DNA from: Luteimonas marina
GTDB lineage: Bacteria > Pseudomonadota > Gammaproteobacteria > Xanthomonadales > Xanthomonadaceae
Assembly (NCBI RefSeq): GCF_007859325.1
Contig: NZ_VOHK01000004.1
Coordinates: 310,001 to 374,000, forward strand
Length of the DNA: 64,000 nt
Direction: 5' to 3'
Shown: piece by piece, positions 44,412-54,128 of the stretch
How positions within the stretch are numbered: the first letter of the stretch is position 1
Layout: each line of letters opens with the position of its first letter
The notes under the pieces: model-generated
Told to the model about the DNA's origin: nothing
Databases searched by the model: none
What the model saw: the letters and a program-made list of their open reading frames with translations, nothing else
Program-made: the position numbers and the translations under genes

Positions 44412-45059
44412 TCAGGGCGGAAGCGCTTGCCGGAAACGCAGGGCGTTGCCGGCGAGTTCGATGTCCGGCGCAGGCGCCTGCTCCGGGCAGTCGGCGCGCA
44501 GTTCGGCGTCGCCGAACGGCAGCTGGATGAAGGCGCAGAAATGCGGCTTGTCACGGTGTCCGGTGGCGAACGGGCGGAAGTGGCGGCAGCCCAGGCAGGT
44601 GCGCGCGCCGGTCGCCATTCCGCGCTTCTGCGCCTCGTGCACCAGCAACTGCGTGGCGCGCAGCAGCGCCGCGAGGTCCGGTTCGTCCAGGCCTTCCAGC
44701 AGCGCGCCGATCCCGTGCAGCGGGCTGCGCAGGCGTTCGGCCAGGCGCCGGCCGGCGCGCGTCAGGCGGACCAGCGCCGCGCGCCCGTCGTCGGGGTCCG
44801 GACGGCGTTCGATCCAGCCTCTGGTTTCCAGCGTGGCCAGCGTGTCGCTGACGCTGGCGGGCGTGACGCCAAGTCGCGCGGCGATGGCCTTGGCGCGCAT
44901 CCCCGGCCGGGCGCCTTCCAGCATCCGCAGCACGGCCGAGTGCGCCGGCGGCAGCGCGGGGACGCCGTCTTCCGGCCGCCGGGACTGCGCCCGCGCCAGC
45001 GCCGCGAGTTGTTCGATCCCGCTGGCGACCTGCTGGCGCTGGAACGGCGTCGTCGACAT
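44412..45059 (-). CDS. MarR-family regulator with C-terminal four-Cys module
   Basis: A 215-aa protein. Residues 1-145 are a MarR winged helix (RAKAIAARLGVTPASVSDTL, WIERRPDPDDGRAALVRLT). The C-terminal 65 residues add four cysteines at 155, 158, 175 and 191 (TCLGCRHF, HFCAF, DCPE), a spacing suited to a metal or Fe-S site. A perfect 25-bp palindrome lies five bases upstream of the start, so autoregulation is likely. It heads a minus-strand unit with two thioredoxin-like genes and is divergent from a flavin reductase. A redox or metal-sensing role is inferred. Confidence 0.87.
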   Translation of the reverse strand: MSTTPFQRQQVASGIEQLAALARAQSRRPEDGVPALPPAHSAVLRMLEGARPGMRAKAIAARLGVTPASVSDTLATLETRGWIERRPDPDDGRAALVRLTRAGRRLAERLRSPLHGIGALLEGLDEPDLAALLRATQLLVHEAQKRGMATGARTCLGCRHFRPFATGHRDKPHFCAFIQLPFGDAELRADCPEQAPAPDIELAGNALRFRQALPP

Positions 45060-45063
45060 GGCA

Positions 45064-45094
45064 ATATAGTTAGGATTCCTAACTATATGGTCAA
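45064..45094. promoter_or_regulatory. Perfect 25-bp palindromic operator at the marR promoter
   Basis: ATATAGTTAGGA (45064-45075), one T, and TCCTAACTATAT (45077-45088) are perfect reverse complements. On the minus strand a TTGACC -35 box (45094-45089) lies beside it, and the palindrome covers the spacer and -10 region. It ends five bases from the marR ATG, so the mRNA may be leaderless or nearly so. Confidence 0.75.
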
Positions 45095-45209
45095 GTACCG
45101 CCTGTCGGAGCGCCTGCGCCTCCCGGCCGATGCGGCACGGCGACGATCATCACGACATCCCCTTGCCGTGGCATGCGGCATGCTGCCGCTTTCCCGCGAG
45201 GCAATGCCC

Positions 45210-45767
45210 ATGCCGTCCGTCCGCAAGGCCAGCTTCCCGCCCGACCAGGTCCGGCGCTTCCTCGAACCGGGACCGGTGCTGCTGCTGTGCACGGCGTGGA
45301 AAGACGAACGCGCGATCATGACGCTCGGCTGGCACATGATGCTCGGCTACGACCTGGTCGGCACCTACCTCTGGGACGCGAACCGCAGCCACGCGCTGGC
45401 CCGCAGCAGCCGCGAGTGCACGATCAACCTGCCCACCGCCGGCCTGCTCGACGCCGTGGTCGGCATCGGCAACTGTTCCAGCCGCGACGTCGACAAGTTC
45501 GAGCGCTTCGGGCTCACCGCGATGCGGTCACACGAAGTCGCGGCGCCGTCGATCGCGCAGTGCCACGCCAGCTTCGAGTGCCGTCTGCACGAGACCCGCA
45601 TCACCCGCGACTATCCGCTGTTCGTCTGGCGCGTGGTGCACGCGCGCGTCGCACGCTCGCCGAAGCTGCCGCGCACCGTGCACTATCGCGGCGACGGGCG
45701 CTTCATGCTGTCGGGCGACGAGGTGTCGCGGCGGCGGCTGTTCCGGCCGGAGATGCTCGAACAATGA
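45210..45767 (+). CDS. Flavin reductase-like (FMN-binding split barrel) protein
   Basis: A 185-aa protein of the flavoredoxin/flavin reductase family. The FMN-binding fold is visible in PVLLLCTAWKDERAIMTLGW, NRSHALARSSRECTINLPT and HASFECRLHETRITRDYPLF. Such enzymes bind FMN and reduce or transfer electrons via flavin. ATG 45210 is chosen because GAGG lies eight bases before it. The gene is divergent from the Cys-rich MarR gene and could be under its palindrome. Confidence 0.82.
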   Translation: MPSVRKASFPPDQVRRFLEPGPVLLLCTAWKDERAIMTLGWHMMLGYDLVGTYLWDANRSHALARSSRECTINLPTAGLLDAVVGIGNCSSRDVDKFERFGLTAMRSHEVAAPSIAQCHASFECRLHETRITRDYPLFVWRVVHARVARSPKLPRTVHYRGDGRFMLSGDEVSRRRLFRPEMLEQ

Positions 45768-45780
45768 CCAGGTGCCTTCG

Positions 45781-47736
45781 ATGACGCTGCTGCTCGACGA
45801 CCTCGACGATACCGTCGCCCGGATGCTGCAGCAGCTGCCGGCCGAGCTGCACGTCGGCGCGCCGCTCGGCCTGGGCAAGCCGCACCGCCTGCTGAACGCG
45901 CTGTACGAACGCGTGGCCGCGGACCCGTCGCGGCCGATGACGCTGTACACCGCGCTGTCGCTGGATCCGCCGCGCGCGGCGCCGGGGCTGGAGCAGCGGT
46001 TCCTCGAACCGTTCGCCGAACGCCATTTCGGCGCCGACTTCCCGCGCCTGGCCTACGTCGACGCGCTTCGCCGCGATGCGCTGCCGGCGCATGTGTCGGT
46101 CGAGGAGTTCTACCTGCAGTCCGGCGCGATGCTCGGCTCGTCGCAAACGCAGCGGCGCTACGCCAGCCTCAACTACACCCACGTCGCGCGCGCGCTCGCC
46201 GAGCGCGGCGTCAACTGCATCGTGCAGAAGGTGGCCGCCAGCGAGGACGGCACGCGGCTCTCGCTGTCGTCGAACACCGACCTGACCTTCGACGCGGTCG
46301 ATGCGATCGTCGCCGCAGGGCTGCCCCGGCCGCTGCTGGTGGCGGAGATCGATCCGCGGCTGCCCTGGCTCGGCGGCACCGCCGCGGTCGACATGGACTG
46401 GTTCGACATCGTGGTCGCGCCGCCCGGCCCGCATCCGAAGCTGTTCGCGCTGCCGCGCCAGCCGGTGGGCGACGCCGAGCACGCGATCGGCCTGTACGCC
46501 AGCACCCTGGTGCGCGACGGCGGCACGCTGCAGATCGGCATCGGCGCGCTGTCGGACGCGCTGTGCCACGCGCTGGTGCTGCGCCATGTCGACAACGCGG
46601 CCTACCGCCGCGTGCTGGACGCGCTCGACCCCGGCATCGCCGCGCATCCCGCGGTGATCGCGAGCGGCGGGCTGGAGCCCTTCGCACAGGGCCTGTACGG
46701 CTGCAGCGAGATGATCAACGAAGGCTTCAAGCACCTGGTCGAGGCCGGCGTCATCCGCCGCAAGGTGGTCGACAAGCCGGCGCTGATGCGACGCGCCAAC
46801 GAGGGCAGCGCGAGCACGCTTGAACGCGAACTGGTCGAACGCGACGGCGAATTCCTGCACGGCGCGTTCTACCTCGGCTCGCAGGCGTTCTACGACTGGC
46901 TGCACGGACTCGACGAGCCGACGCGGCGCGGCATCGGCATGAAGCGCGTCAGCGAGGTCAACGAACTCTACGGGCTCGACGAAGGACTGGAGCGCCTGCA
47001 GCGCCGCGACGGTCGCTTCTTCAACACCTGCATGATGGCCACCGCGCTGGGCGCGGCGGTGTCCGACGGTCTCGACGACGGCCGCGTGGTCTCCGGCGTG
47101 GGCGGGCAGTACAACTTCGTGGCGATGGCGCATGCGCTGCCGGACGGGCGCTCGGTGCTGCTGCTGCGCGCGGCGCGCGATGCCGATGGCCGCGCGGAGT
47201 CGAACATCCGCTGGAACTACGGCCACACCACCATCCCGCGCCACCTGCGCGATCTCTACATCACCGAATACGGCATCGCCGACCTGCGCGGCCAGCCGGA
47301 CGAGGACTGCATCGTCGCCATGGCCGGCATCGCCGACGCGCGCTTCGCATCCGGGCTGCTGGCCACGGCGAAGCGCAACCGGAAGCTGCGGAGCGACTTC
47401 ACGATGCCGGACGCATGGACGCGACACACGCCAGGCGCGCTCCGCGAAACCCTGACGCCGTTCCGCCGCGACGGCACCCTGCCCGACTATCCGCTCGGCA
47501 GCGATTTCACCCCGGTCGAACAGCGCCTGGTGCGCGCGCTGGCGTGGCTCAAGGCACGAACCGCCTCGCGCCGCGGCAAGCTGGCGACCATCGCGGCGGC
47601 GCTGTTCGAAGGCCGCGGCGACGACCGCGAAGCGCTGGCGCGCATGGCCCTGTCCGACCCGCGCGGCGCCGGCGAATGGCTGCAGGCCCGGCTGCTGCGC
47701 CTGGCGCTGAGGCAAACGGCGCATCCTTCCGCGTGA
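45781..47736 (+). CDS. Acetyl-CoA hydrolase/CoA-transferase family protein
   Basis: A 651-aa protein related to the Cat1/Ach1 family. The N-terminal CoA-transferase domain includes VGAPLGLGKPHRLLNALY and NYTHVARALAERGVN; the C-terminal domain has FFNTCMMATALGAAVSDGL and the conserved SGVGGQYNFV, then YITEYGIADLRG. It may hydrolyse acetyl-CoA or swap CoA between short acids; the exact substrate is not visible. ATG 45781 is used; an in-frame GTG three codons earlier is possible. It follows the flavin reductase by 13 bases. Confidence 0.88.
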   Translation: MTLLLDDLDDTVARMLQQLPAELHVGAPLGLGKPHRLLNALYERVAADPSRPMTLYTALSLDPPRAAPGLEQRFLEPFAERHFGADFPRLAYVDALRRDALPAHVSVEEFYLQSGAMLGSSQTQRRYASLNYTHVARALAERGVNCIVQKVAASEDGTRLSLSSNTDLTFDAVDAIVAAGLPRPLLVAEIDPRLPWLGGTAAVDMDWFDIVVAPPGPHPKLFALPRQPVGDAEHAIGLYASTLVRDGGTLQIGIGALSDALCHALVLRHVDNAAYRRVLDALDPGIAAHPAVIASGGLEPFAQGLYGCSEMINEGFKHLVEAGVIRRKVVDKPALMRRANEGSASTLERELVERDGEFLHGAFYLGSQAFYDWLHGLDEPTRRGIGMKRVSEVNELYGLDEGLERLQRRDGRFFNTCMMATALGAAVSDGLDDGRVVSGVGGQYNFVAMAHALPDGRSVLLLRAARDADGRAESNIRWNYGHTTIPRHLRDLYITEYGIADLRGQPDEDCIVAMAGIADARFASGLLATAKRNRKLRSDFTMPDAWTRHTPGALRETLTPFRRDGTLPDYPLGSDFTPVEQRLVRALAWLKARTASRRGKLATIAAALFEGRGDDREALARMALSDPRGAGEWLQARLLRLALRQTAHPSA

Positions 47737-47809
47737 ATGCAACGCTGCGGTGCGCGACCGACCACCGCCATTGAGGCCGCCGACAGGCCTTCGCGCGTAT
47801 CATCGCGGC

Positions 47810-48130
47810 ATGGCCACGAAGATCGACCGCATCCGCGACGCACTGCAGGCGCTCTCGCCCGCGCACCTCGAGGTGCTGGACGAAAGCCACATGCACAGCC
47901 GCGGACTGGAAACGCACTACAAGGCGATCATCGTCGGCGAGACCTTCGCCGGTAAACGCGCGGTGCAGCGCCACCAGCTGGTGTACCGCACGCTCGGCCC
48001 GCTGATGCAGGAGATCCACGCACTGGCGCTGCACACCTACACGCCGGGCGAGTGGGAAGACGCGGGCGCCGCGCCGGATTCGCCGCGCTGCCGCGGTGGC
48101 AGCAAGCACGACCAGGCAACGACGGGCTAG
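47810..48130 (+). CDS. bolA: BolA-family protein
   Basis: A 106-aa protein: DESHMHSRGLETHYKAIIVG and RAVQRHQLVYRTLGPLMQEIHAL are the conserved BolA core, with the invariant His residues used with monothiol glutaredoxins to hold an Fe-S cluster. The last 15 or so residues are poorly conserved and Gly/Ser-rich. BolA proteins act in iron homeostasis and stress morphology. It stands alone, followed by a repeat hairpin. Confidence 0.93.
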   Translation: MATKIDRIRDALQALSPAHLEVLDESHMHSRGLETHYKAIIVGETFAGKRAVQRHQLVYRTLGPLMQEIHALALHTYTPGEWEDAGAAPDSPRCRGGSKHDQATTG

Positions 48131-48164
48131 AGCGCCTACTTCCCGGTCCTTGACAGTTTGGACA

Positions 48165-48194
48165 CCGTCATTCCGGCGCAAGCCGGAATGACGG
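48165..48194. repeat. Family B palindrome between bolA and tkt
   Basis: CCGTCATTCCGGC, GCAA and GCCGGAATGACGG form a perfect 13-bp stem with a four-base loop. It lies in the convergent gap between bolA (plus) and tkt (minus) and may serve both as a 3'-end hairpin. Confidence 0.85.
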
Positions 48195-48280
48195 GCAAAC
48201 GCGGGCACCCACGGCAATAAGGATGCAAACACCCGAAGCAGGCTTGCCCCTGGAGAGGGGCACGAATCGAAGACCGTGCG

Positions 48281-50269
48281 TTACAGCGCCTTCGCTGCCG
48301 CGACCACCGCTTCGACGGTGATCCCGAAGTGCCTGTACAGGTCGCCGGCCGGCGCGCTGCCGCCGAAGCTGTCGATGCCGACGACGGCACCATCGAGACC
48401 GACGTACTTGCGCCAGAAATCGGTGACGCCGGCTTCAACGGCAACGCGCTTGCGCACCGACGCCGGCAGCACCGACTCGCGGTAGGCGGCATCCTGACGA
48501 TCGAACACATCGCTCGACGGCATCGAGACCACGCGCACCTTGTCGCCGAGCTGTCCGGCGGCGGCGGTCGCGAGTTCCACTTCCGAACCGGTCGCGATCA
48601 GGATGATGTCCGGCGTGCCGTTCGAATCCTTCAGCACGTAGCCGCCGCGCGCGATGTCGCGCACCTGCTGCTCGCTGCGCGGCTGGTGCTGCAGGTTCTG
48701 GCGCGAGAACACCAGGCAGCCCGGGCCGTCCGTGCGCTCGATTGCCGCCTTCCACGCCACCGCCGACTCCACAGCGTCGCAGGGGCGCCAGACGTCGTTG
48801 TTGGGGATATAGCGCAGCGAGGCCAGGTGCTCGACCGGCTGGTGGGTCGGGCCGTCCTCGCCGAGGCCGATCGAGTCGTGGGTGTAGACGTGGATCGCAT
48901 GCGCGCGCATCAGCGCGCTCATGCGCACGGCGTTGCGCGCGTAGTCGCTGAACACGAGGAAGGTTGCGTCGTAGGGAATGAAGCCGCCGTGCAGCGCGAG
49001 CGCGTTGGAGATCGCGGTCATGCCGAATTCGCGCACGCCGTAGTTGACGTAGTTCGCGCCGGCATCACCGCTGGTGACCGGCTTGCTGCCCTTCCACAGC
49101 GTGAGGTTGGAATGGGCGAGGTCGGCCGAACCGCCGATCAGTTCCGGCAGCAGCGGCGCGAACGCCTCGATCGCCATCTGCGAGGCCTTGCGCGAGGCCA
49201 CGACCGGGCCATCGACCTGCAGCTTCGCAATATAGGCGTCGGCGGCGGCGAGGAAACCTTCCGGCAGCCTGCCCTGCGAGCGGCGCTGCAGCTCGGCCGC
49301 CGGCTCCGGATGTGCGTCCGCATAGGCGGCGAACAGCTTGTCCCACGCCGCCTCACGTTCGGCGCCGGCGTCGTTCGCGCGCCAGGCGTCGGCAATGGCC
49401 TGCGGCACTTCGAACGGACCGTGCGCCCAGCCCAGCGCCTTGCGCGTGGCCTCGACTTCGTCCTTGCCCAGCGGCGCGCCGTGCGAGGACTCCTTGCCCG
49501 CCTTGGCCGGCGAACCGAAGCCGATGGTGGTGCGGCAGCAGATCAGCGTGGGCTTGTCGTCGTGCTTGAGCGCAGTTTCGATCGCGGTCTTGATCTCCTG
49601 CGGGTCATGGCCGTCGACGTTGCGGATCACGCGCCAGCCGTAGGCCTCGAAGCGCGCCGGCGTGTCGTCGGTGAACCAGCCCTGGACCTCGCCGTCGATC
49701 GAGATGCCGTTGTCGTCCCAGAACGCGACCAGCTTGCCCAGCCCCCAGGTGCCGGCGAGCGACGCGGCCTCGTGCGAGATGCCCTCCATCAGGCAGCCGT
49801 CGCCCATGAACACCCAGGTGCGGTGGTCGACGACGTCGAAGCCGGGGCGGTTGTAGCGCTGCGCCAGCAGCTTCTCGGCCAGCGCGAAGCCGACCGCGTT
49901 GGCGAAGCCCTGCCCGAGCGGACCGGTGGTGGTCTCGATGCCGGGCGTCATGAAGTTCTCGGGATGGCCCGGCGTCTTCGATTCGAGCTGGCGGAAGCGC
50001 TTGAGCTCCCCGATCGGCAGGTCGTAGCCGGCCAGGTGCAGCAGCGCGTACTGCAGCATCGAGCCGTGGCCGTTGGACAGCACGAAACGGTCGCGGTTGA
50101 GCCACTTCGGGTTGCCCGGGTTGTGGCTGTAGTAGTCGTTCCACAGCACCTCGGCGATGTCGGCCATGCCCATCGGCATGCCGGGATGGCCGGACTTGGC
50201 GGCCTCCACGGCGTCGACGGCGAGGAAACGGATGGCGTTGGCGAGGTCTCTGCGGCTGGGCGTCGTCAT
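48281..50269 (-). CDS. tkt: Transketolase
   Basis: A 662-aa thiamine-diphosphate enzyme of the pentose phosphate pathway. The N-terminal part has [20 protein letters not shown], the TPP motif [19 protein letters not shown], and the middle domain [18 protein letters not shown]; the C-terminal part has [14 protein letters not shown] 50269 ([15 protein letters not shown]) is chosen over the longer upstream reading, which has no family similarity. Confidence 0.97.
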   Translation of the reverse strand: MTTPSRRDLANAIRFLAVDAVEAAKSGHPGMPMGMADIAEVLWNDYYSHNPGNPKWLNRDRFVLSNGHGSMLQYALLHLAGYDLPIGELKRFRQLESKTPGHPENFMTPGIETTTGPLGQGFANAVGFALAEKLLAQRYNRPGFDVVDHRTWVFMGDGCLMEGISHEAASLAGTWGLGKLVAFWDDNGISIDGEVQGWFTDDTPARFEAYGWRVIRNVDGHDPQEIKTAIETALKHDDKPTLICCRTTIGFGSPAKAGKESSHGAPLGKDEVEATRKALGWAHGPFEVPQAIADAWRANDAGAEREAAWDKLFAAYADAHPEPAAELQRRSQGRLPEGFLAAADAYIAKLQVDGPVVASRKASQMAIEAFAPLLPELIGGSADLAHSNLTLWKGSKPVTSGDAGANYVNYGVREFGMTAISNALALHGGFIPYDATFLVFSDYARNAVRMSALMRAHAIHVYTHDSIGLGEDGPTHQPVEHLASLRYIPNNDVWRPCDAVESAVAWKAAIERTDGPGCLVFSRQNLQHQPRSEQQVRDIARGGYVLKDSNGTPDIILIATGSEVELATAAAGQLGDKVRVVSMPSSDVFDRQDAAYRESVLPASVRKRVAVEAGVTDFWRKYVGLDGAVVGIDSFGGSAPAGDLYRHFGITVEAVVAAAKAL

Positions 50270-50444
50270 GGGCGGGCGTGTGCGCGTCGGGGAATGCCCG
50301 CGAAACGGGGCTGCGGCATTGTCCCATGCCACGCAGGACATTTGGTGGACATCCGCGACATTTCCCGGCGTTTTCGCCGTGGATCGATACTGCGGCAACC
50401 ATCGGCGCCGGGGATACCGGCGCGGTCGATCCGATGAACCGCGA

Positions 50445-50470
50445 GATTCCTCACTGCGTTCGGAATGACA
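50445..50470. repeat. Single family D repeat unit
   Basis: GATTCCTCACTGCGTTCGGA followed by ATGACA matches the units at 3695-3789 with two changes. It lies between the symporter gene end and the tkt start; the rest of 50270-50514 holds nothing I can name. Confidence 0.6.
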
Positions 50471-50514
50471 GACTCGGGGTTGCTGGAGGCCCCCTGCGAG
50501 CGCCGGGCGCCTCC

Positions 50515-51828
50515 TCAGGCGAGCGCGGACTCAGGATCCGTGTCCGCCTCGCCCTTCGACACCAGCGCCGCGATGCCGAGGTCGCCGGTCACGTTGACCG
50601 TGGTGCGGCACATGTCGAGGAAGTGGTTGACGCCCAGCACCAGGCCGATGCCTTCGGGCGGCACGCCCACCATCGCGCAGATCAGCGCGACCACCGGCAG
50701 CGAGCCCGACGGCACGCCTGCGGTGCCGATGCCGCCGAGGATGCAGACCAGCATCACCATGATCTGCTGCCCCAGCGTCAGGTCGACGTTGAAGAACTGC
50801 GCCAGGAAGATCACGGTCACGCCCTCGAACAGCGCGGTGCCGTTCTGGTTCGCGGTCGCGCCGATGGTCAGCACGAAGCGCGAGACCTTCTTCGGCAGCT
50901 TCAGCTCCTCGTCGGCAACCTTCAGCGCGGTCGGCAGCGTGGCGTTGCTCGACGCGGTCGAGAACGCCATCAGCATCGCCTCCTGCACGCCCTTGAAGAA
51001 CGCCAGCGGCGACCAGCCGCCGATCAGGCGCAGCGCCGCCGAATAGATCACCAGCATGTGGATCACCAGCGCCGCCACCACCACCAGCACGTAGGCGCCG
51101 AGCCGGATCAGCAGGTCCCAGCCGAACAGCACGGCGAGGTTGAACATGAAGCAGAACACCGCGTACGGCGCCAGCCGGATCACCAGCCCGATCAGGGTCA
51201 TCGAGATCTGGAACAGGCCCTCGATACCGCGCTTGAGCACCGCGGTCTGCGGCGTCTGCGTCAGCACCAGGCCGACGCCGAACATCAGCGCGAAGAACAT
51301 CAGCGCGATGATGTTGGCGTTGTTCGCGGCCGCGCCGATCACGTTGTCCGGCACGATCGACAGCAGCATCTCCATGCCCTTGGGCTGGGTGGCGCTGTCG
51401 CGCACGATCGCCGCGGTGCGCTCGGCGCCCTCGTCGAGCAGGTGTTGGGCCAGCACCGGGTCGACGCCCGCGCCCGGCTTGAACAGGTTCACCATCACCA
51501 GACCCAGCAGCACCGCCAGGCCCGAGAGCAGGATCGTGTAGGCCAGCGTGCGCCAGCCGATGCGGCCGAGCGAGCCGATGTCGCCCATTTCCGACACGCC
51601 GACCACCAGCGCCGAGAACAGCAGCGGCACGATCAGCATGAAGATCAGGCTCAGGAACAGCTGAGAGAACGGCTGCGTGGCGTACTTCGTCAGCGCCTGC
51701 ACCCAGCCGGTTTCGGCGCCGATGCCGTAGTGGACGACGAGCCCGAGGCAGAGGCCGACGAAGAAGCCGATCGCGATCTTCCAGTGGAGCGGCATCGGCG
51801 TCTTCGCGCCCGGGTTCGTCTCGCTCAT
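50515..51828 (-). CDS. Sodium:dicarboxylate/amino-acid symporter (DAACS family)
   Basis: A 437-aa transporter with about eight helices. Family signatures are visible: the serine-rich [10 protein letters not shown] hairpin tip, [22 protein letters not shown], and the C-terminal [21 protein letters not shown] with [16 protein letters not shown]. Members take up C4-dicarboxylates, glutamate or aspartate with sodium or protons; the substrate cannot be read from sequence alone. Confidence 0.93.
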   Translation of the reverse strand: MSETNPGAKTPMPLHWKIAIGFFVGLCLGLVVHYGIGAETGWVQALTKYATQPFSQLFLSLIFMLIVPLLFSALVVGVSEMGDIGSLGRIGWRTLAYTILLSGLAVLLGLVMVNLFKPGAGVDPVLAQHLLDEGAERTAAIVRDSATQPKGMEMLLSIVPDNVIGAAANNANIIALMFFALMFGVGLVLTQTPQTAVLKRGIEGLFQISMTLIGLVIRLAPYAVFCFMFNLAVLFGWDLLIRLGAYVLVVVAALVIHMLVIYSAALRLIGGWSPLAFFKGVQEAMLMAFSTASSNATLPTALKVADEELKLPKKVSRFVLTIGATANQNGTALFEGVTVIFLAQFFNVDLTLGQQIMVMLVCILGGIGTAGVPSGSLPVVALICAMVGVPPEGIGLVLGVNHFLDMCRTTVNVTGDLGIAALVSKGEADTDPESALA

Positions 51829-52150
51829 CGATCCTGTCTCCGCCGCAGCAAACCCCGGAGCTTAGCAAACCGACCGCAGCGGGCCGGGCGGCGCGCGGAC
51901 GCCGCGACGGCCTCGTTCACCCGTGTCCCTGGAGCCTGCGCCGCCCGTGCCGGGCGGGTGGACCGGGAATCCCGGCACGCCGGATCCGTGACCACCGTAG
52001 CCCTGCGTCGCCGCAACTTGTCCCCTACTGCCGGCAGGCGCAACATCCCCCTGCGCCAGCGCCGCCCCCCCCTTGCGCCGCTGGCGCTTCCGAGAACACT
52101 GCCCAGCCCCCGGGCCGCGGAATGCATTCAATTCCCCCGAAGAGCGCCAC
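51829..52150. other. Intergenic region between symporter and secreted protein genes
   Basis: A 322-base divergent region. I see no clear sigma-70 or sigma-54 promoter, hairpin or repeat. An open reading on the minus strand has no recognisable protein features. Confidence 0.5.
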
Positions 52151-54007
52151 ATGAAAATCGTACGATCACTGTTCCTGCTGGCCGTGCTGGCCATGCCATG
52201 CGGTACCGTCGCCGCGCAATCCCCTCCGACGACCATCACGCTGACGCCCAACGGCGACGTCGGCAGCGTCGAGCTGGTCAACCTCGGCATTCCGTTTCCA
52301 CAAGGCATGCTGACCAGTTCCACGCAGGTCCGGATCCTCGACGCCAGCGGCGCCGAAGTGCCGGCCTTCGTCTCAGCGACACTGCGCTGGCACTGGACCG
52401 ACAACAGCATCCGCGCGGTGCGGGTGCAGTTCCAGGCCAATCCAGGCATGGCCTATCGCTTCGACATCAGCCAGCCGCGCACCCGTTCGATCGCGGCGGT
52501 GCCCTACGACAACGGAACGCGCGCGGGCAAGATGGGCGCTCCCGTGCCGCGCGTGGTCGCCACGCTCGACCCGGCCTGGCTGACGCTTTCGCAAATCGCC
52601 GGCCCGCAGCTGACCTACTCCGCCGACCGCAGCTACGACCGCTACGTCGACAGGCAGTGGCAATGGGCGAAGGACACGCCTTACAGCGGCGTGCATGGCT
52701 TCCTGTTCGACCGCGCCGCCGTGATCGGATACCAGTACGTGCGCAGCGGCCGGCCCGACGTGTTCCTCGAGTTCTACAACTCGGCGACGTTCTACCTGTC
52801 GAAGATCAAGCGCACGGGCAACGGCGGCGGCTGGCCGGACTGCACCGGCGGATGGGAGTTCGACGGGGTCAATGCCTGTGACCCGAAGTACAGCTACATC
52901 GCCCCTCAGCTGCTGCTGGTGGCACTGGCCGGCGACGACACCCGGCTGGACGCGCAGACGATCCGCCACATGGCGTACAACCAGATCACGGGCGGCTGGA
53001 GCGGCGCGCCGGGCCCCTACCAGGGAGGCAACCAGTCGTGGACCGAACGCAACGCCGGCCTGGCGCTGGAGCATCTGGTCTCGAGCTACGAACTGACCGG
53101 CTCGTCGGAGACTCGCCAGTACGTCCAGAACATGCTCGGCTGGCTGTACGCGCACCAGCAGACGCCGCCGGGCAGCGACCCGTTCACCGGCGCATGGACG
53201 CATTCGTGGCAGGCGCACGAGGGCCTCAACTACGACCCCGCGACCGATGTCCGCGGCGGATCGCCCTGGATGAGCGCGAACATCGTCGGCGGCCTGTGGC
53301 GCGCGTGGCTGGCGACGGGCGACGCGCGCATCCCCACGATGTTGCGCGACTTCGGGCGCTACCTCGAACAGCACGGTTTCGCGCCGGACGAAATGGCCGG
53401 CAACTGGCTGTCCGGCTGCAACGCCAATGGCACGATCGGCTGGTATTTCTCATCGGCCATCTCACCGCAGTCGCGCGTGATCGCGATCCAGAACGATCAG
53501 GGCGGCGGTTCCGACGCGCACAATCCCGAGCTGCTGATGGCGGTCGCCGCCGCACGCCATTTCGAGACCGATCCGGTCTGGCGCACGAGGCTGGAGCAGC
53601 GCGCGCAGCGGCTCGGCCAGTACCTCAACACCCAGTGCGCCGCCGCGTCGCATACCGCCCGCGCGTTCAACTGGCAGAACCGCAACCCGGAGCTCACATG
53701 GCTTCTCGCCCAATCCGCCAGCAGGCCCATTCGCCGCAGCGGATCGGCGCCGCTGGCGCCGCCCCGTGCTTCAGGCTCCAGGACCAATGCATCGGCGCCA
53801 CCGCGGGCAACGATGCCCGCAGCCGCATCGAGCGCATCCGCTGCAACTGCGCAGGCCCCGCCCACCACGCGCGCAGTGCCCGGGCCGCAGTACGCACCTC
53901 ACTCCCACGTCCGCATCACACCGGCGGTCGTCGTGTTCTGGCAGCGCCTGCGCAACTGGTTCGATGGATTGCTGCCACCGGATGCGGCGACCGAGGACGA
54001 GCGCTAG
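52151..54007 (+). CDS. Secreted protein of unknown function, RIFT-barrel/alpha-toroid-like
   Basis: A 618-aa protein with a signal peptide (MKIVRSLFLLAVLAMPCGTVAA). Residues 30-105 (LVNLGIPFPQGML, GAEVPAFVSATLRWHWTDNS, VRVQFQANPG) resemble the N-terminal RIFT barrel of YetA/PcRGLX-type rhamnogalacturonan lyase-like proteins. The central 180-530 region is rich in helix repeats (NQSWTERNAGLALEHLVSSY, GGSPWMSANIVGGLWRAWLA), as in alpha/alpha-toroid polysaccharide enzymes. After about residue 535 a Ser/Ala/Pro-rich linker leads to a short tail (FWQRLRNWFDGLLPPD). A carbohydrate-active role is only inferred. It converges on the Bat operon. Confidence 0.72.
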   Translation: MKIVRSLFLLAVLAMPCGTVAAQSPPTTITLTPNGDVGSVELVNLGIPFPQGMLTSSTQVRILDASGAEVPAFVSATLRWHWTDNSIRAVRVQFQANPGMAYRFDISQPRTRSIAAVPYDNGTRAGKMGAPVPRVVATLDPAWLTLSQIAGPQLTYSADRSYDRYVDRQWQWAKDTPYSGVHGFLFDRAAVIGYQYVRSGRPDVFLEFYNSATFYLSKIKRTGNGGGWPDCTGGWEFDGVNACDPKYSYIAPQLLLVALAGDDTRLDAQTIRHMAYNQITGGWSGAPGPYQGGNQSWTERNAGLALEHLVSSYELTGSSETRQYVQNMLGWLYAHQQTPPGSDPFTGAWTHSWQAHEGLNYDPATDVRGGSPWMSANIVGGLWRAWLATGDARIPTMLRDFGRYLEQHGFAPDEMAGNWLSGCNANGTIGWYFSSAISPQSRVIAIQNDQGGGSDAHNPELLMAVAAARHFETDPVWRTRLEQRAQRLGQYLNTQCAAASHTARAFNWQNRNPELTWLLAQSASRPIRRSGSAPLAPPRASGSRTNASAPPRATMPAAASSASAATAQAPPTTRAVPGPQYAPHSHVRITPAVVVFWQRLRNWFDGLLPPDAATEDER

Positions 54008-54128
54008 AGCAGTTCTGCCTTCGTGCGGTTCGCGGCACCCCACGACAGGAACAGCTGCCTGCGCCTTCCACCGCCCACCGGAGGGAGTTTTTCGCGGGAA
54101 CTCCGTCAGGCGTGATTGTCGCGGCGAT

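Noticed and set aside
53690..54007. Possible frameshift near the end of the secreted protein gene, because another frame is open there
   Set aside because: The original frame ends in a plausible tail (FWQRLRNWFDGLLPPD) after a Pro/Ala linker; the other frame has no convincing features.
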